Assembly (NCBI GenBank): GCA_016712345.1
Contig: JADJRH010000001.1
Location: 3,472,001-3,536,000, forward strand
Reading direction: 5' to 3'
Source: Polyangiaceae bacterium
GTDB taxonomy: Bacteria; Myxococcota_A; Polyangia; Polyangiales; Polyangiaceae
Length of the DNA: 64,000 nucleotides
Shown: one piece after another, positions 35,411 to 46,419 of the stretch
Numbering within the stretch: the stretch's first letter is position 1
How the letters are laid out: every line of letters begins with the position of its first letter
Translations under genes and position numbers: made by a program
The notes under the pieces: model-generated
The model's input: the letters and a program-made list of their open reading frames with translations, nothing else
The model's database searches: none
What the model was told of the DNA's origin: nothing

Positions 35411-36424
35411 TCAGGGCGCCGCGTTCAGGTACCGCTCCCCCGAGTCACACAAGATCGTCACAATCGTCCCCTTGATCCGCTTCGCAACCTCCGCCGCCGC
35501 GGCCACATTTGCGCCGGCGCTCGGCCCCACGAGCAGGCCCTCTTCGCGTGCGATCCGCCTCGCCATGCGCTCCGCCGCCGCGTCGCTCACCGTCACCACT
35601 TCATCAATCAGCGACCGATCCAAAATCTTCGGAATGAACCCCGCCCCCAACCCTTGAATGCTGTGCGAGCCCGGCTCCCTGCCCGAAAGCACCGCGCTCT
35701 TTTCAGGCTCCACAGCGATAAGCCGCACCTCTTTCCCAAGGTGCTCGCGAAGTGTACGCCCACACCCCGAGAGCGTCCCCCCCGTCCCAACCCCTGCCAC
35801 AAACGCGGCGATTGAACCCCCCGTCTGATCCAAAATCTCCAATGCCGTGCCGATCGCGTGCGCCTCGGGATTCGCAGCGTTTTCGAATTGGCGACTCATC
35901 CAGGCGCCGTTCGTCGAGCGAACGAGATCGTTCGCTCGACGAACGGCGCCCGCCATCCCCAGGTTTTGCGGCGTCAGCACAATCTCCGCGCCGAACGCGC
36001 GGAGAATGTGCCGTCGCTCCACGCTCATATCCTCGGGCATCACCACAACGCATCGATAGCCGCGCACCGCCGCGATCATCGCCAAACTAATGCCGGTGTT
36101 CCCGCTCGTCGCTTCCACAATCGTGGCGCCCGCGCGCAATTCACCCCGAGCTTCGGCGGCCTCCACCATTCGAAGCGCCGCGCGATCTTTCACGCTGCCC
36201 CCCGGACTCATCAGCTCCACCTTGGCGTGAATCACCCCGCCGTTTTTGGGTGACAGCCGATGGAGACGCACGAGCGGCGTGCCGCCCACGAGGTCGAGAG
36301 CGTTGTCCGCGATCCACCGCCGCCGGGTCGCCGGGCCGCCGGGCGTCACCGCCGGCGCCCCTTCGCCGTCGCCGATGGGTGCCGCAGATTTTGAAAGGGC
36401 TTGTTTATTGGAGGACTTGCGCAT
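35411..36424 (-). CDS. Cysteine synthase / beta-replacing PLP enzyme family
   Basis: About 337 residues from the ATG at 36424 (a second in-frame ATG at 36457 lies in the other arm of an inverted repeat). The PLP lysine is in SPGGSVKDRAA, the phosphate-binding loop is GVGTGGTLSG and the substrate loop is EATSGNTGIS. It therefore uses pyridoxal phosphate to replace the beta substituent of O-acetylserine or a related substrate with sulphide or another thiol. An N-terminal extension of ~35 residues before IADNALDLVGGTPLV is not typical and looks disordered. Whether it is CysK, CysM or cystathionine beta-synthase type cannot be settled from sequence alone. Confidence 0.88.
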   Translation of the reverse strand: MRKSSNKQALSKSAAPIGDGEGAPAVTPGGPATRRRWIADNALDLVGGTPLVRLHRLSPKNGGVIHAKVELMSPGGSVKDRAALRMVEAAEARGELRAGATIVEATSGNTGISLAMIAAVRGYRCVVVMPEDMSVERRHILRAFGAEIVLTPQNLGMAGAVRRANDLVRSTNGAWMSRQFENAANPEAHAIGTALEILDQTGGSIAAFVAGVGTGGTLSGCGRTLREHLGKEVRLIAVEPEKSAVLSGREPGSHSIQGLGAGFIPKILDRSLIDEVVTVSDAAAERMARRIAREEGLLVGPSAGANVAAAAEVAKRIKGTIVTILCDSGERYLNAAP

Positions 36425-36459
36425 GAGGGGCCACTTCCTTCGGAAGTGCCCCCTCATGC
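36421..36459. other. 39-bp near-perfect inverted repeat over the cysteine-synthase start
   Basis: Arms 36421-36438 and 36442-36459 are reverse complements over 18 bases with one mismatch, around a TTC loop. Both arms contain CAT, that is an ATG on the minus strand, and these are the two candidate starts (36424 and 36457) of the downstream gene. No T-run follows on the minus strand, so it is not a standard terminator for the gene ending at 36479. It could mask the start in the mRNA or serve as a transcription-factor site. Confidence 0.65.
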
Positions 36460-36478
36460 TACCGCGGATTCGCGGGTG

Positions 36479-39724
<3,246 letters not shown>

Positions 39725-39947
39725 GGCTCCTCGCCAGGCAAAGGCACCCAAACCGCCGCGCGGCCTATAGTGTCCAAACGTTCGACGAAAAGCCGCCGAA
39801 CAATAAGAGTCTCGGATCGTCGCTGTTTGTTGGCCCAACCGCAACTGCCTCCGCCGACATTTGCCACAAAAAGCAACTACGGGACGCGCCGCCCAAACAA
39901 CGCCTACCGCCTGGCGAACTCCCTAAAAATCGGGGTAGTGTCCCCTT

Positions 39948-40589
39948 GTGAGCGAATTCGAAGGGCGCTGCGGCAGCTGCGCCGCCTTCACGCGGGCACG
40001 AATCGATGTGGCCCGCGGCAAGATCGGCGAGTGTGCGCTCGAGGTGTTTCCGCCTCCGGTTTCAGCCACATCCACCTGTTCGCGCTACCGACCCAAAGGT
40101 GCGGCCGCACCCGGCCCACGCCCGCGGGCGGCCGGTGAGCCTCGACGCGGCGGCTCACCCCGACAACCGTCCGAACGTTCGGCATCGTTACCCGCGATTC
40201 CAAACAGTGTGCCTTTGCCCCAGGAGATCGACATCGACATGGACATCGAAGAATTTCGCCGAGTCCTCCGCGACGTCCTTGCCGAAGAACTCGGCGTTTC
40301 GAACGTTCCCATGGCGTCGCGTTTCGTCGGGGGTGAACTTGTGATCACGCCTGGAAAAGCGGGCACTCAAGAAAAGCGCGTTCCCCTCGACGCCTTCTTT
40401 CACAAGATCGTTCTCATCCGCGACAAGCTCCGCGTGCTCGAACAAAAAATCAACGCGCACGAACAACTCAGCGACACCGACAAGGTGCAGCTTCAGCAAT
40501 ACATCACCGGCTGTTACGGCTCTCTCACAACGTTCAACATTCTCTTTGCCGAGCGTGAAGACGGATTTGCCGGCTCCGCAAAAGAGTAA
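39948..40589 (+). CDS. Hypothetical protein with an N-terminal four-Cys motif
   Basis: 213 residues from a GTG at 39948. The N-terminus has C-x2-C (CGSC), then single cysteines in GECAL and STCSRY, a spacing that could hold a metal ion such as zinc or an iron-sulphur cluster. A Pro/Arg/Gly-rich linker follows, then a helical domain with the strand GGELVITPGKAGTQEKRVPL and the helices FFHKIVLIRDKLRVLEQKIN. No family recognised. It lies next to the type VI secretion tip genes but on the other strand, and separate regulation is likely. Confidence 0.65.
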   Translation: MSEFEGRCGSCAAFTRARIDVARGKIGECALEVFPPPVSATSTCSRYRPKGAAAPGPRPRAAGEPRRGGSPRQPSERSASLPAIPNSVPLPQEIDIDMDIEEFRRVLRDVLAEELGVSNVPMASRFVGGELVITPGKAGTQEKRVPLDAFFHKIVLIRDKLRVLEQKINAHEQLSDTDKVQLQQYITGCYGSLTTFNILFAEREDGFAGSAKE

Positions 40590-40591
40590 AT

Positions 40592-40670
40592 GCGTACACA
40601 AGTTTCAGCATAGCCAAGTGTACACATCGCGCACTCGTTGTCATGTGTACACCACGGCGCTTGTGTACAC
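40592..40670. repeat. Cluster of four GYGTACRC palindromes between convergent genes
   Basis: GCGTACAC at 40592, then GTGTACAC at 40618, 40645 and 40663, spaced 26, 27 and 18 bp. The first lies two bases after the stop codon at 40589 and the last touches the stop codon of the DUF6484 gene (40670). The whole 80-bp convergent spacer is made of these units, which may also act as a two-way transcription end, since each can form a small stem. Confidence 0.8.
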
Positions 40671-41233
40671 TAATTCAGCCGCAGGATCCGCCCCACAATT
40701 CTAAACAGCCCGCGCGAGGCCGCGCTGATTCGGCTTCCAACAAGCTCCACGTCACCGTCTTCGCGCAGTCGAAGCGCCGCCCGACCCGAGCGGATGAGCA
40801 CCTCTCGCCCACCTTCCACAACCACCTTTTCGCCGGTCACGTGTACTTCAGAGGGCTTTTTCGTTTGCACGAGGCCCACGACGAAAACCTCGCCCGCTTC
40901 GCCGACTTCCACGAGCACGCTCTCTTTTTCAGCGAGTGCGTACTCCACCAAATCCGCGTCCATTTCCGGCGAGAGAGCGGCTTTGATTTCGGTGCGCCCA
41001 CCGCGAAAAACCACGAGAGCTTCACGTCCGCTGACAGCGGTTACCCGCGCTGTTCGCAGCCCCGGAGCCACTTGCAGCGTTGCCGCGTGTTCAGCGGCGG
41101 GCGCGGCGGGGTGTACCCTCGTACCGAGAGCAAGCTCCTCCAGTGAGATCGACGGGCGTTCGGCCTCTTCAGATTCAGCCGACTCCACCGTTTCAATCAT
41201 CGCCTCGGCATTTGCCGACTCGTCTCGCTGCAC
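40670..41233 (-). CDS. DUF6484 family protein, last gene of the vgrG operon
   Basis: 187 residues. After a Glu-rich N-terminus, the middle (RTARVTAVSGREALVVFRG, then SVLVEVGEAGEVFVVGLV) shows the beta pattern of DUF6484, an OB-like domain found in type VI secretion tip loci. The C-terminal part (HVTGEKVVVEGGREVLIRSG) has the short-strand repeats of the VgrG beta-helix. It follows the third vgrG after 58 bp on the same strand. It may help assemble or decorate the spike. Confidence 0.75.
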   Translation of the reverse strand: MQRDESANAEAMIETVESAESEEAERPSISLEELALGTRVHPAAPAAEHAATLQVAPGLRTARVTAVSGREALVVFRGGRTEIKAALSPEMDADLVEYALAEKESVLVEVGEAGEVFVVGLVQTKKPSEVHVTGEKVVVEGGREVLIRSGRAALRLREDGDVELVGSRISAASRGLFRIVGRILRLN

Positions 41234-41291
41234 CCGATCGACGCTATCACATTCACCTGGATCGGCGGCCGAGCCCCGATCTCAAAGTGCT

Positions 41292-44099
41292 TCAAACCTC
41301 GCTCACCTTCTTCGGGAGCTGAATCTTCGCAGCCAAGATCGTGATGATCGGACTCTTCACGGTAAAGCCCGATCCGTCCACAACCACGGAGCTGCCACCG
41401 CACTTGAACGTGATCTTTGTTTTGGCCTCCACCTTGTGGAAAGCCCCAATAAACGTGGCAGGTCCGCCCGCTTCAATGGAGTGTGTACCCTTGAGCTTGT
41501 CGTATACAAGGCCGCCCACCATTTGCGTTTTAGACCCGCCGACCGTTTCGCTTTCACCGGCTTTGCTGAGCACAACAAGGCCCAACGCCTTTTCGTCTTT
41601 GTTGCCGGTAACGTTTTCACCGCGCTCGCCGATAATAATTTCAGCCTGAGCCAGCCCCACTGTTTGAGTCATATTCGCGGCCACATCGGTGTCGATTTCG
41701 AGCACCGTTCCGCGAATTTTCATACTGCCAATCTTCTCTGTGTGGCTCCCCGCAATGGCAGCAATGGAGTGACCCGGACCCTTCGCTCGGTCCGTTTGGT
41801 CCACTCCTTCAACGTTGTTTTCAGGCCCGCTCACATTGGCGAGCGACTCACTGCCACCACCGTCTGAATCAAGCCCCAAAGCCGCTCCCAACGCATTTCG
41901 AGCAGCTCCAACACCGCGTTGAATTCCAGCCGCAGCTGCACCGCGCGCAGCGGCCGAGCCCTGTTGAATAGCGCTGTTGGCCATGTTTTGCGGTTGCGAC
42001 AAGGCACCGGCAACGTCCGCCAACGGATTGGGCGCACCGCCTTGACTCTGGCCTCCGCCGCCCATGGCCGCAACCATTTGATTGGCACCTGGAATACCCG
42101 ACGCATTGGCAGCCATACCTGCCATTGCCGACACATCACCGTTGGCCACTGCCTGCATTGCCTGGCCAATTTGATTGGCCTGAGAGGCCAAGTTGTTTAC
42201 CGGCCCAAGCGCTTGATCCACAGCGTTTTGAACATGCCCTTCAATTTTATCCAACGCTTGATTGGCTTTGGCCGTTAAAAACTCAACCGCTTTTGCAGCT
42301 GCGATATCCAGCAATGCCTCCAGCGGATTGCCGTTCATCTCAAACTGATTGCCACCCACACTGATTGTGGCATTGCCTTTGGCCGTAATGCCGGTCACCG
42401 CGTTGACTTCCACATTGCGGTTTCCGCCGACAGTCACTGTTTGGCTCGCGCCAATCTCAGTTTTGGCGCCTTTTGTAACCTTGACTGTTTGATTTGCGCC
42501 AACTTCAAGGGAGGAGTTGTTTTTTACAAACGATGTCTCGTTGTTGCCAACATTCACCTTCTTGTTATTGGCAGTCATGAGAACCATGTCGTATTGCGCA
42601 TGGATCATGATCTCTTCTGAACCCGCCTTGTCCTCAAAGCGAATTTCGTTCATACCGCCGCCGCCGGGGGTTGAGGCGGTTCGAAACGACGTGCGCGTTT
42701 TGCCTTCAGGCAGCGCGTAAGGCGGCATGTAAGTGCCATTATAAAGACGGCCTGTCACATAAGGCCTATCGGGATTGCCCTCAAAAAACTCAACAATCAC
42801 TTCCCACTCAACGCGCGGAATCACCATTGAACCCGACGTTTGCAACTGCTGAACTCGAATCCAGCACGATGCCTTATCGTCATTGGGCCCCACCCGATCC
42901 CAGTGAAACTTCACCTTCACCCGGCCGTGTTTATCGGTGTGAATGGTTTCAACAGGCGAGCCGGCAGGCGCCACAACACGCGCCGTTTGAGGCCCCAAAA
43001 TCACAGGAATCGGTGTTGCGCGAGTTGGTCGAAACTTCGCATCTCCGGGCAGGAGAGTGGCAGTTAAATGAAAGCCGCTGTCAGACCCGCCGCTGTCGCC
43101 GCGCGTACCGTCATACTCATGTTCAAGACCGGTAATAAACCACTCGCCGTCCACGTTTCCGCCGAGTGTTTCGCTGTCAAAAATGGTGATCTTTTTGCCC
43201 GCGAAAAACCGCATACACTCGGCCTTTACGCGCAACGTGCTCGCGAAACTCTGTTCCGCTTCCAAGCGGGTTTGAGCAAGCCTCTTTCCCTCACCCGGTT
43301 CCAGGTAAATTCCAGGGTAGTCATACACCTCCAAGTCGGTGCGTTCTTTCCCCTCGGCTGTGGATGTCAAATCGAGTTGCGGCTTTTCAAAGTTGTAATC
43401 CCGCAAAACAAACTTGCCCGATCTCACCCGTCGCGTGTCAGCCACGTAATAAATCGCATCTTGGTCAATTCCCATAGATGCCCGGGGTTTCACAATCAAC
43501 TCCGGATCACCCGGGATTGGATCGGCCACCGTGCTGTCGTCCATGAAAATAACTTTGTCTTCACCCGAGTCGGTGGCTTCAAAAACGTACCAAATGCCTT
43601 CTTCTTCTAAAAGTCTTGAAATAAAGGCCAAACCGCTCTCTTGATACTGCACACAATATTCACGCTTCGGGTAACTGCCGGTGATCTTCCACTCCACCGC
43701 TTCACCCGAGATATTGTGGTTTTCCAAGACTTTTGTGACAATCTCTTTCACGTCCATTTCTTGGAAAATGCGGCTGTCCACCGAGCGTTCCAGCAGCGCC
43801 ATTTTCGGCACAACGCGCGCTACATAACGGTAGAGCCGCCCATCCATGCCCATTTGGCCCGAGCCTTTGAGAGTGGCACTCTCCACAACGCCTGCAAACA
43901 GACGCGGCTCTTCTCCTTCGTAACCGTAACTCAGCACCGCCGCCCGACCGATGATGTTGTCGAGTTCTTGGTAGTCGGCCAGCGCGAAATCGACCTCAAC
44001 CCAAGGCGGAACGCCGAGCTTGTGGCTTTCCTGAAACCGGATCACCTTATGGGCATCGGCACCGTCGATTTGCAAATTCGTAATGATCGTACGGACCAC
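41292..44099 (-). CDS. vgrG: VgrG/TssI type VI secretion spike protein with an Ala/Gly/Gln insert
   Basis: About 935 residues from the GTG at 44099, which has GGGAGAA upstream; the longer frame overlaps the previous gene. Residues ~1-380 are the gp27-like hub (FFAGKKITIFDSETLGG). The gp5 OB fold follows (PVETIHTDKHGRVKVKFHWDR...SCWIRVQQ). The DUF2345 needle is recognisable at the repeats NNEIRFEDKAGSEEI... and resumes at the C-terminus (VGGLVYDKLKGTHSIEAGG). Between the two needle halves lies an insert of ~160 residues rich in Ala, Gly, Gln and Asn (about 41845-42320) that is absent from the two sister genes. The protein trimer should cap the Hcp tube and carry effectors. No toxic C-terminal domain is visible. 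Confidence 0.9.
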   Translation of the reverse strand: MVRTIITNLQIDGADAHKVIRFQESHKLGVPPWVEVDFALADYQELDNIIGRAAVLSYGYEGEEPRLFAGVVESATLKGSGQMGMDGRLYRYVARVVPKMALLERSVDSRIFQEMDVKEIVTKVLENHNISGEAVEWKITGSYPKREYCVQYQESGLAFISRLLEEEGIWYVFEATDSGEDKVIFMDDSTVADPIPGDPELIVKPRASMGIDQDAIYYVADTRRVRSGKFVLRDYNFEKPQLDLTSTAEGKERTDLEVYDYPGIYLEPGEGKRLAQTRLEAEQSFASTLRVKAECMRFFAGKKITIFDSETLGGNVDGEWFITGLEHEYDGTRGDSGGSDSGFHLTATLLPGDAKFRPTRATPIPVILGPQTARVVAPAGSPVETIHTDKHGRVKVKFHWDRVGPNDDKASCWIRVQQLQTSGSMVIPRVEWEVIVEFFEGNPDRPYVTGRLYNGTYMPPYALPEGKTRTSFRTASTPGGGGMNEIRFEDKAGSEEIMIHAQYDMVLMTANNKKVNVGNNETSFVKNNSSLEVGANQTVKVTKGAKTEIGASQTVTVGGNRNVEVNAVTGITAKGNATISVGGNQFEMNGNPLEALLDIAAAKAVEFLTAKANQALDKIEGHVQNAVDQALGPVNNLASQANQIGQAMQAVANGDVSAMAGMAANASGIPGANQMVAAMGGGGQSQGGAPNPLADVAGALSQPQNMANSAIQQGSAAARGAAAAGIQRGVGAARNALGAALGLDSDGGGSESLANVSGPENNVEGVDQTDRAKGPGHSIAAIAGSHTEKIGSMKIRGTVLEIDTDVAANMTQTVGLAQAEIIIGERGENVTGNKDEKALGLVVLSKAGESETVGGSKTQMVGGLVYDKLKGTHSIEAGGPATFIGAFHKVEAKTKITFKCGGSSVVVDGSGFTVKSPIITILAAKIQLPKKVSEV

Positions 44100-44112
44100 G
44101 GCGGTTCTCCCG

Positions 44113-46368
44113 TCAGTTGTCGATGATAATGCCCAGGTCGGCTGTATTGCCGTCGAGTTTTGCCGAAATGCCCGCAATGAGCACGAGCGCTGGCAACATC
44201 ACGAGCGTGGAGGCGCCCATCACCACTGCCAGCATTCCAGTCGCCTCAAATGTCACGTTGGTCGCTTTTACAAGCTGTGCGCCCGCCGCCACCTCGGTGA
44301 ACATTCCACCCGCTTTTTCGGCTCGATCTCCGTTGGCGATATTGACGATCGCGCCGATGACTTTGGTGGTCATGTTGCCGCCGACATCCACACCTCTGCC
44401 GGCGCGCGTGGCAATGATTTTCACCGCGCCTGTGTTTTCAGTGCGGTTCCCACCCACGGTCACTTGGTGACTGCCCACCGTGATAAGCAGTTGAGCGCTG
44501 CCGACGTCGTGAGTGAATGAGCCCAATGTCTTGTCGGTGATCGACCCAACAACCAGGTCAATCATCATGCCGCCCACTTCAAGCGTGCTGGCGCCACCCA
44601 CGTCACGCTTGTGATCGCCGCCAATCTTCATGTCGCGATTGCCGCCGATCTTGAGTTCGTAATTGCCGCCGATGTCGTCGACCATAAATGTTTCCACTTT
44701 GATCGACTGATTGCCGCTCACCTGAATCTTCTGATTCGAGCCGACGTTGGCGCTTGTGCTGTCGGTGACGTCTTTCTTTTGATTGGACCCGATCTTGCGG
44801 GTCATGTCGTTGCCGACGCTTTCGGTGATGTTGTTTTTCACCTCAATCGACATGTCTTTGGATGCGTTGAAGAACATCTCTTCCGCACCCTTTGAGTCAC
44901 CTGTTCTAATTTCGTTGGAGCTGCCACCGCCGGGGGTTGTGGCAGTTTGAATGGAGCTTTTCGCCGATTCTTTGGGCAACGCGTAGGGAGGCGGCGTTGT
45001 ACCGTTATAGAGTCTACCCATCACATACGGTCTGTCGGCGTCACCCTCGTTATGCCGAATTGAAACCTCCCACTTCATACGTGGCAAAAACATGGAGCCG
45101 CCGGTCGGCAACTGGCTTGTTCGCATCCACCGGCTGCTTTCGTCGTCTTTTTTCCCAAGACGATCCCAGTGGAACTGCGCTTTCACCTGACCTGCCCCGT
45201 CCACGTGAATTTCTTGGCCCGATGGACCTGTCGTGAATGCGCTTTGAACACCGGGCATCATCACTTCGCGGCTGAGACGCGGAGGCCTGTATTTTACCGT
45301 GCTTGTCGGGACACCCCAAAATTCACAGGTAAACTTCGGAGCTTGATTTTCGGCCCCTTTTTGCTGACCCATACGCGGGGTGGTGCCGTGGAGTCGAACC
45401 CGCGTCACCATGTATTCTTCGTTGATTGGGTCGTAGGGATGTTCGTCAATTTCAATTCGCAGGCCCGGCATCAGTGCGAGAGATCCGGTGTCACCCTTCA
45501 CCATGTCTCGCTCCGCTTGCATTGAATCAAGCATAATTTGAGCGAGGCGTTTGCCGGCACCGGGGTCTTCAAATCGCCCCGGGTACATGTACACTTCCAA
45601 CGCGTGGGCGCCTTCATCGGTGCCTTCAACGGTGGCTTCAAGTTTCAGTTTGGGCTTTTCAGGATTGTAGTCGCGCAGGGTGACTTTATCGCTCTTCACC
45701 TTCACCGAACGCGACACGCGCATGGTTTTATCAACCGCGCCGTGGGCACCCATTTCAACAATAAAGCTCAGCAGCTTTGTGCCCTCAACATCCCCAAAAC
45801 CGTCGGGTTTGTCGCCGAAAACAACTACGTCTTTTCCACCCTTGTGGTGAACGGCAAAATAAATGCCCTCTTCGGAACACAATCGCCGAACAAAGTCGAA
45901 GTCGCTTTCACGGTATTGAACCACATAAACACGCGGTGAATAACTCTCCGTCGTGTTCCATTCTTGTTGGTCTGCCGGGACGCCCGCGCCTTCGAGCACC
46001 GCTTTTACAATGTCGACAACACTCTTCTTTTGGAAAATGCGGCAATCGGCACGTTTTTGGAGCTGCCATAACGCAGGCAATACCTCCAGGTGCAGAGTCT
46101 TAATATCGTCGCTGTTGGGCGCTCGTTCAACCGACGCTATTTTGCCGTAGAAATACCGCTTTGGAGCACCGTCGGAACGGTGGAGTATAAACTCAACCGC
46201 CTTGTCCACAATCGACGCGGGGTCGGGAACATCGCCCTCGTCGTTCATGATTTCGCAATGGAGCCGCGGCAATTCGAACATCTCATCGAGAATGTCGTAC
46301 CGCAGAACTCGATACGAAGTTCCGTCTACGTCGATGGTCGGCTCAACCAGAATGTTTTCAAGCGGCAC
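44113..46368 (-). CDS. vgrG: VgrG/TssI type VI secretion spike protein
   Basis: 751 residues from the GTG at 46368 (GGAG eight bases upstream). It has the hub domain (FQKKSVVDIVKAVLEGAGVP, QYRESDFDFVRRLCSEEGIYF), the OB fold (GQEIHVDGAGQVKAQFHWDRLG...SSRWMRTSQ) and a DUF2345 beta-helix with many NVGSNQKIQVSGNQSIKV-like repeats. The last strand region ends in a hydrophobic stretch (LAVVMGASTLVMLPALVLIAG), unusual for the needle. It starts 51 bp after the first vgrG. No effector domain is seen; cargo is probably carried through adaptors such as the DUF2169 protein. Confidence 0.93.
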   Translation of the reverse strand: MPLENILVEPTIDVDGTSYRVLRYDILDEMFELPRLHCEIMNDEGDVPDPASIVDKAVEFILHRSDGAPKRYFYGKIASVERAPNSDDIKTLHLEVLPALWQLQKRADCRIFQKKSVVDIVKAVLEGAGVPADQQEWNTTESYSPRVYVVQYRESDFDFVRRLCSEEGIYFAVHHKGGKDVVVFGDKPDGFGDVEGTKLLSFIVEMGAHGAVDKTMRVSRSVKVKSDKVTLRDYNPEKPKLKLEATVEGTDEGAHALEVYMYPGRFEDPGAGKRLAQIMLDSMQAERDMVKGDTGSLALMPGLRIEIDEHPYDPINEEYMVTRVRLHGTTPRMGQQKGAENQAPKFTCEFWGVPTSTVKYRPPRLSREVMMPGVQSAFTTGPSGQEIHVDGAGQVKAQFHWDRLGKKDDESSRWMRTSQLPTGGSMFLPRMKWEVSIRHNEGDADRPYVMGRLYNGTTPPPYALPKESAKSSIQTATTPGGGSSNEIRTGDSKGAEEMFFNASKDMSIEVKNNITESVGNDMTRKIGSNQKKDVTDSTSANVGSNQKIQVSGNQSIKVETFMVDDIGGNYELKIGGNRDMKIGGDHKRDVGGASTLEVGGMMIDLVVGSITDKTLGSFTHDVGSAQLLITVGSHQVTVGGNRTENTGAVKIIATRAGRGVDVGGNMTTKVIGAIVNIANGDRAEKAGGMFTEVAAGAQLVKATNVTFEATGMLAVVMGASTLVMLPALVLIAGISAKLDGNTADLGIIIDN

Positions 46369-46419
46369 AGTGGTGCTCCTTCAAACCGTCCGAAAACCGT
46401 AAGTTCAAGGTAGGGCCTC

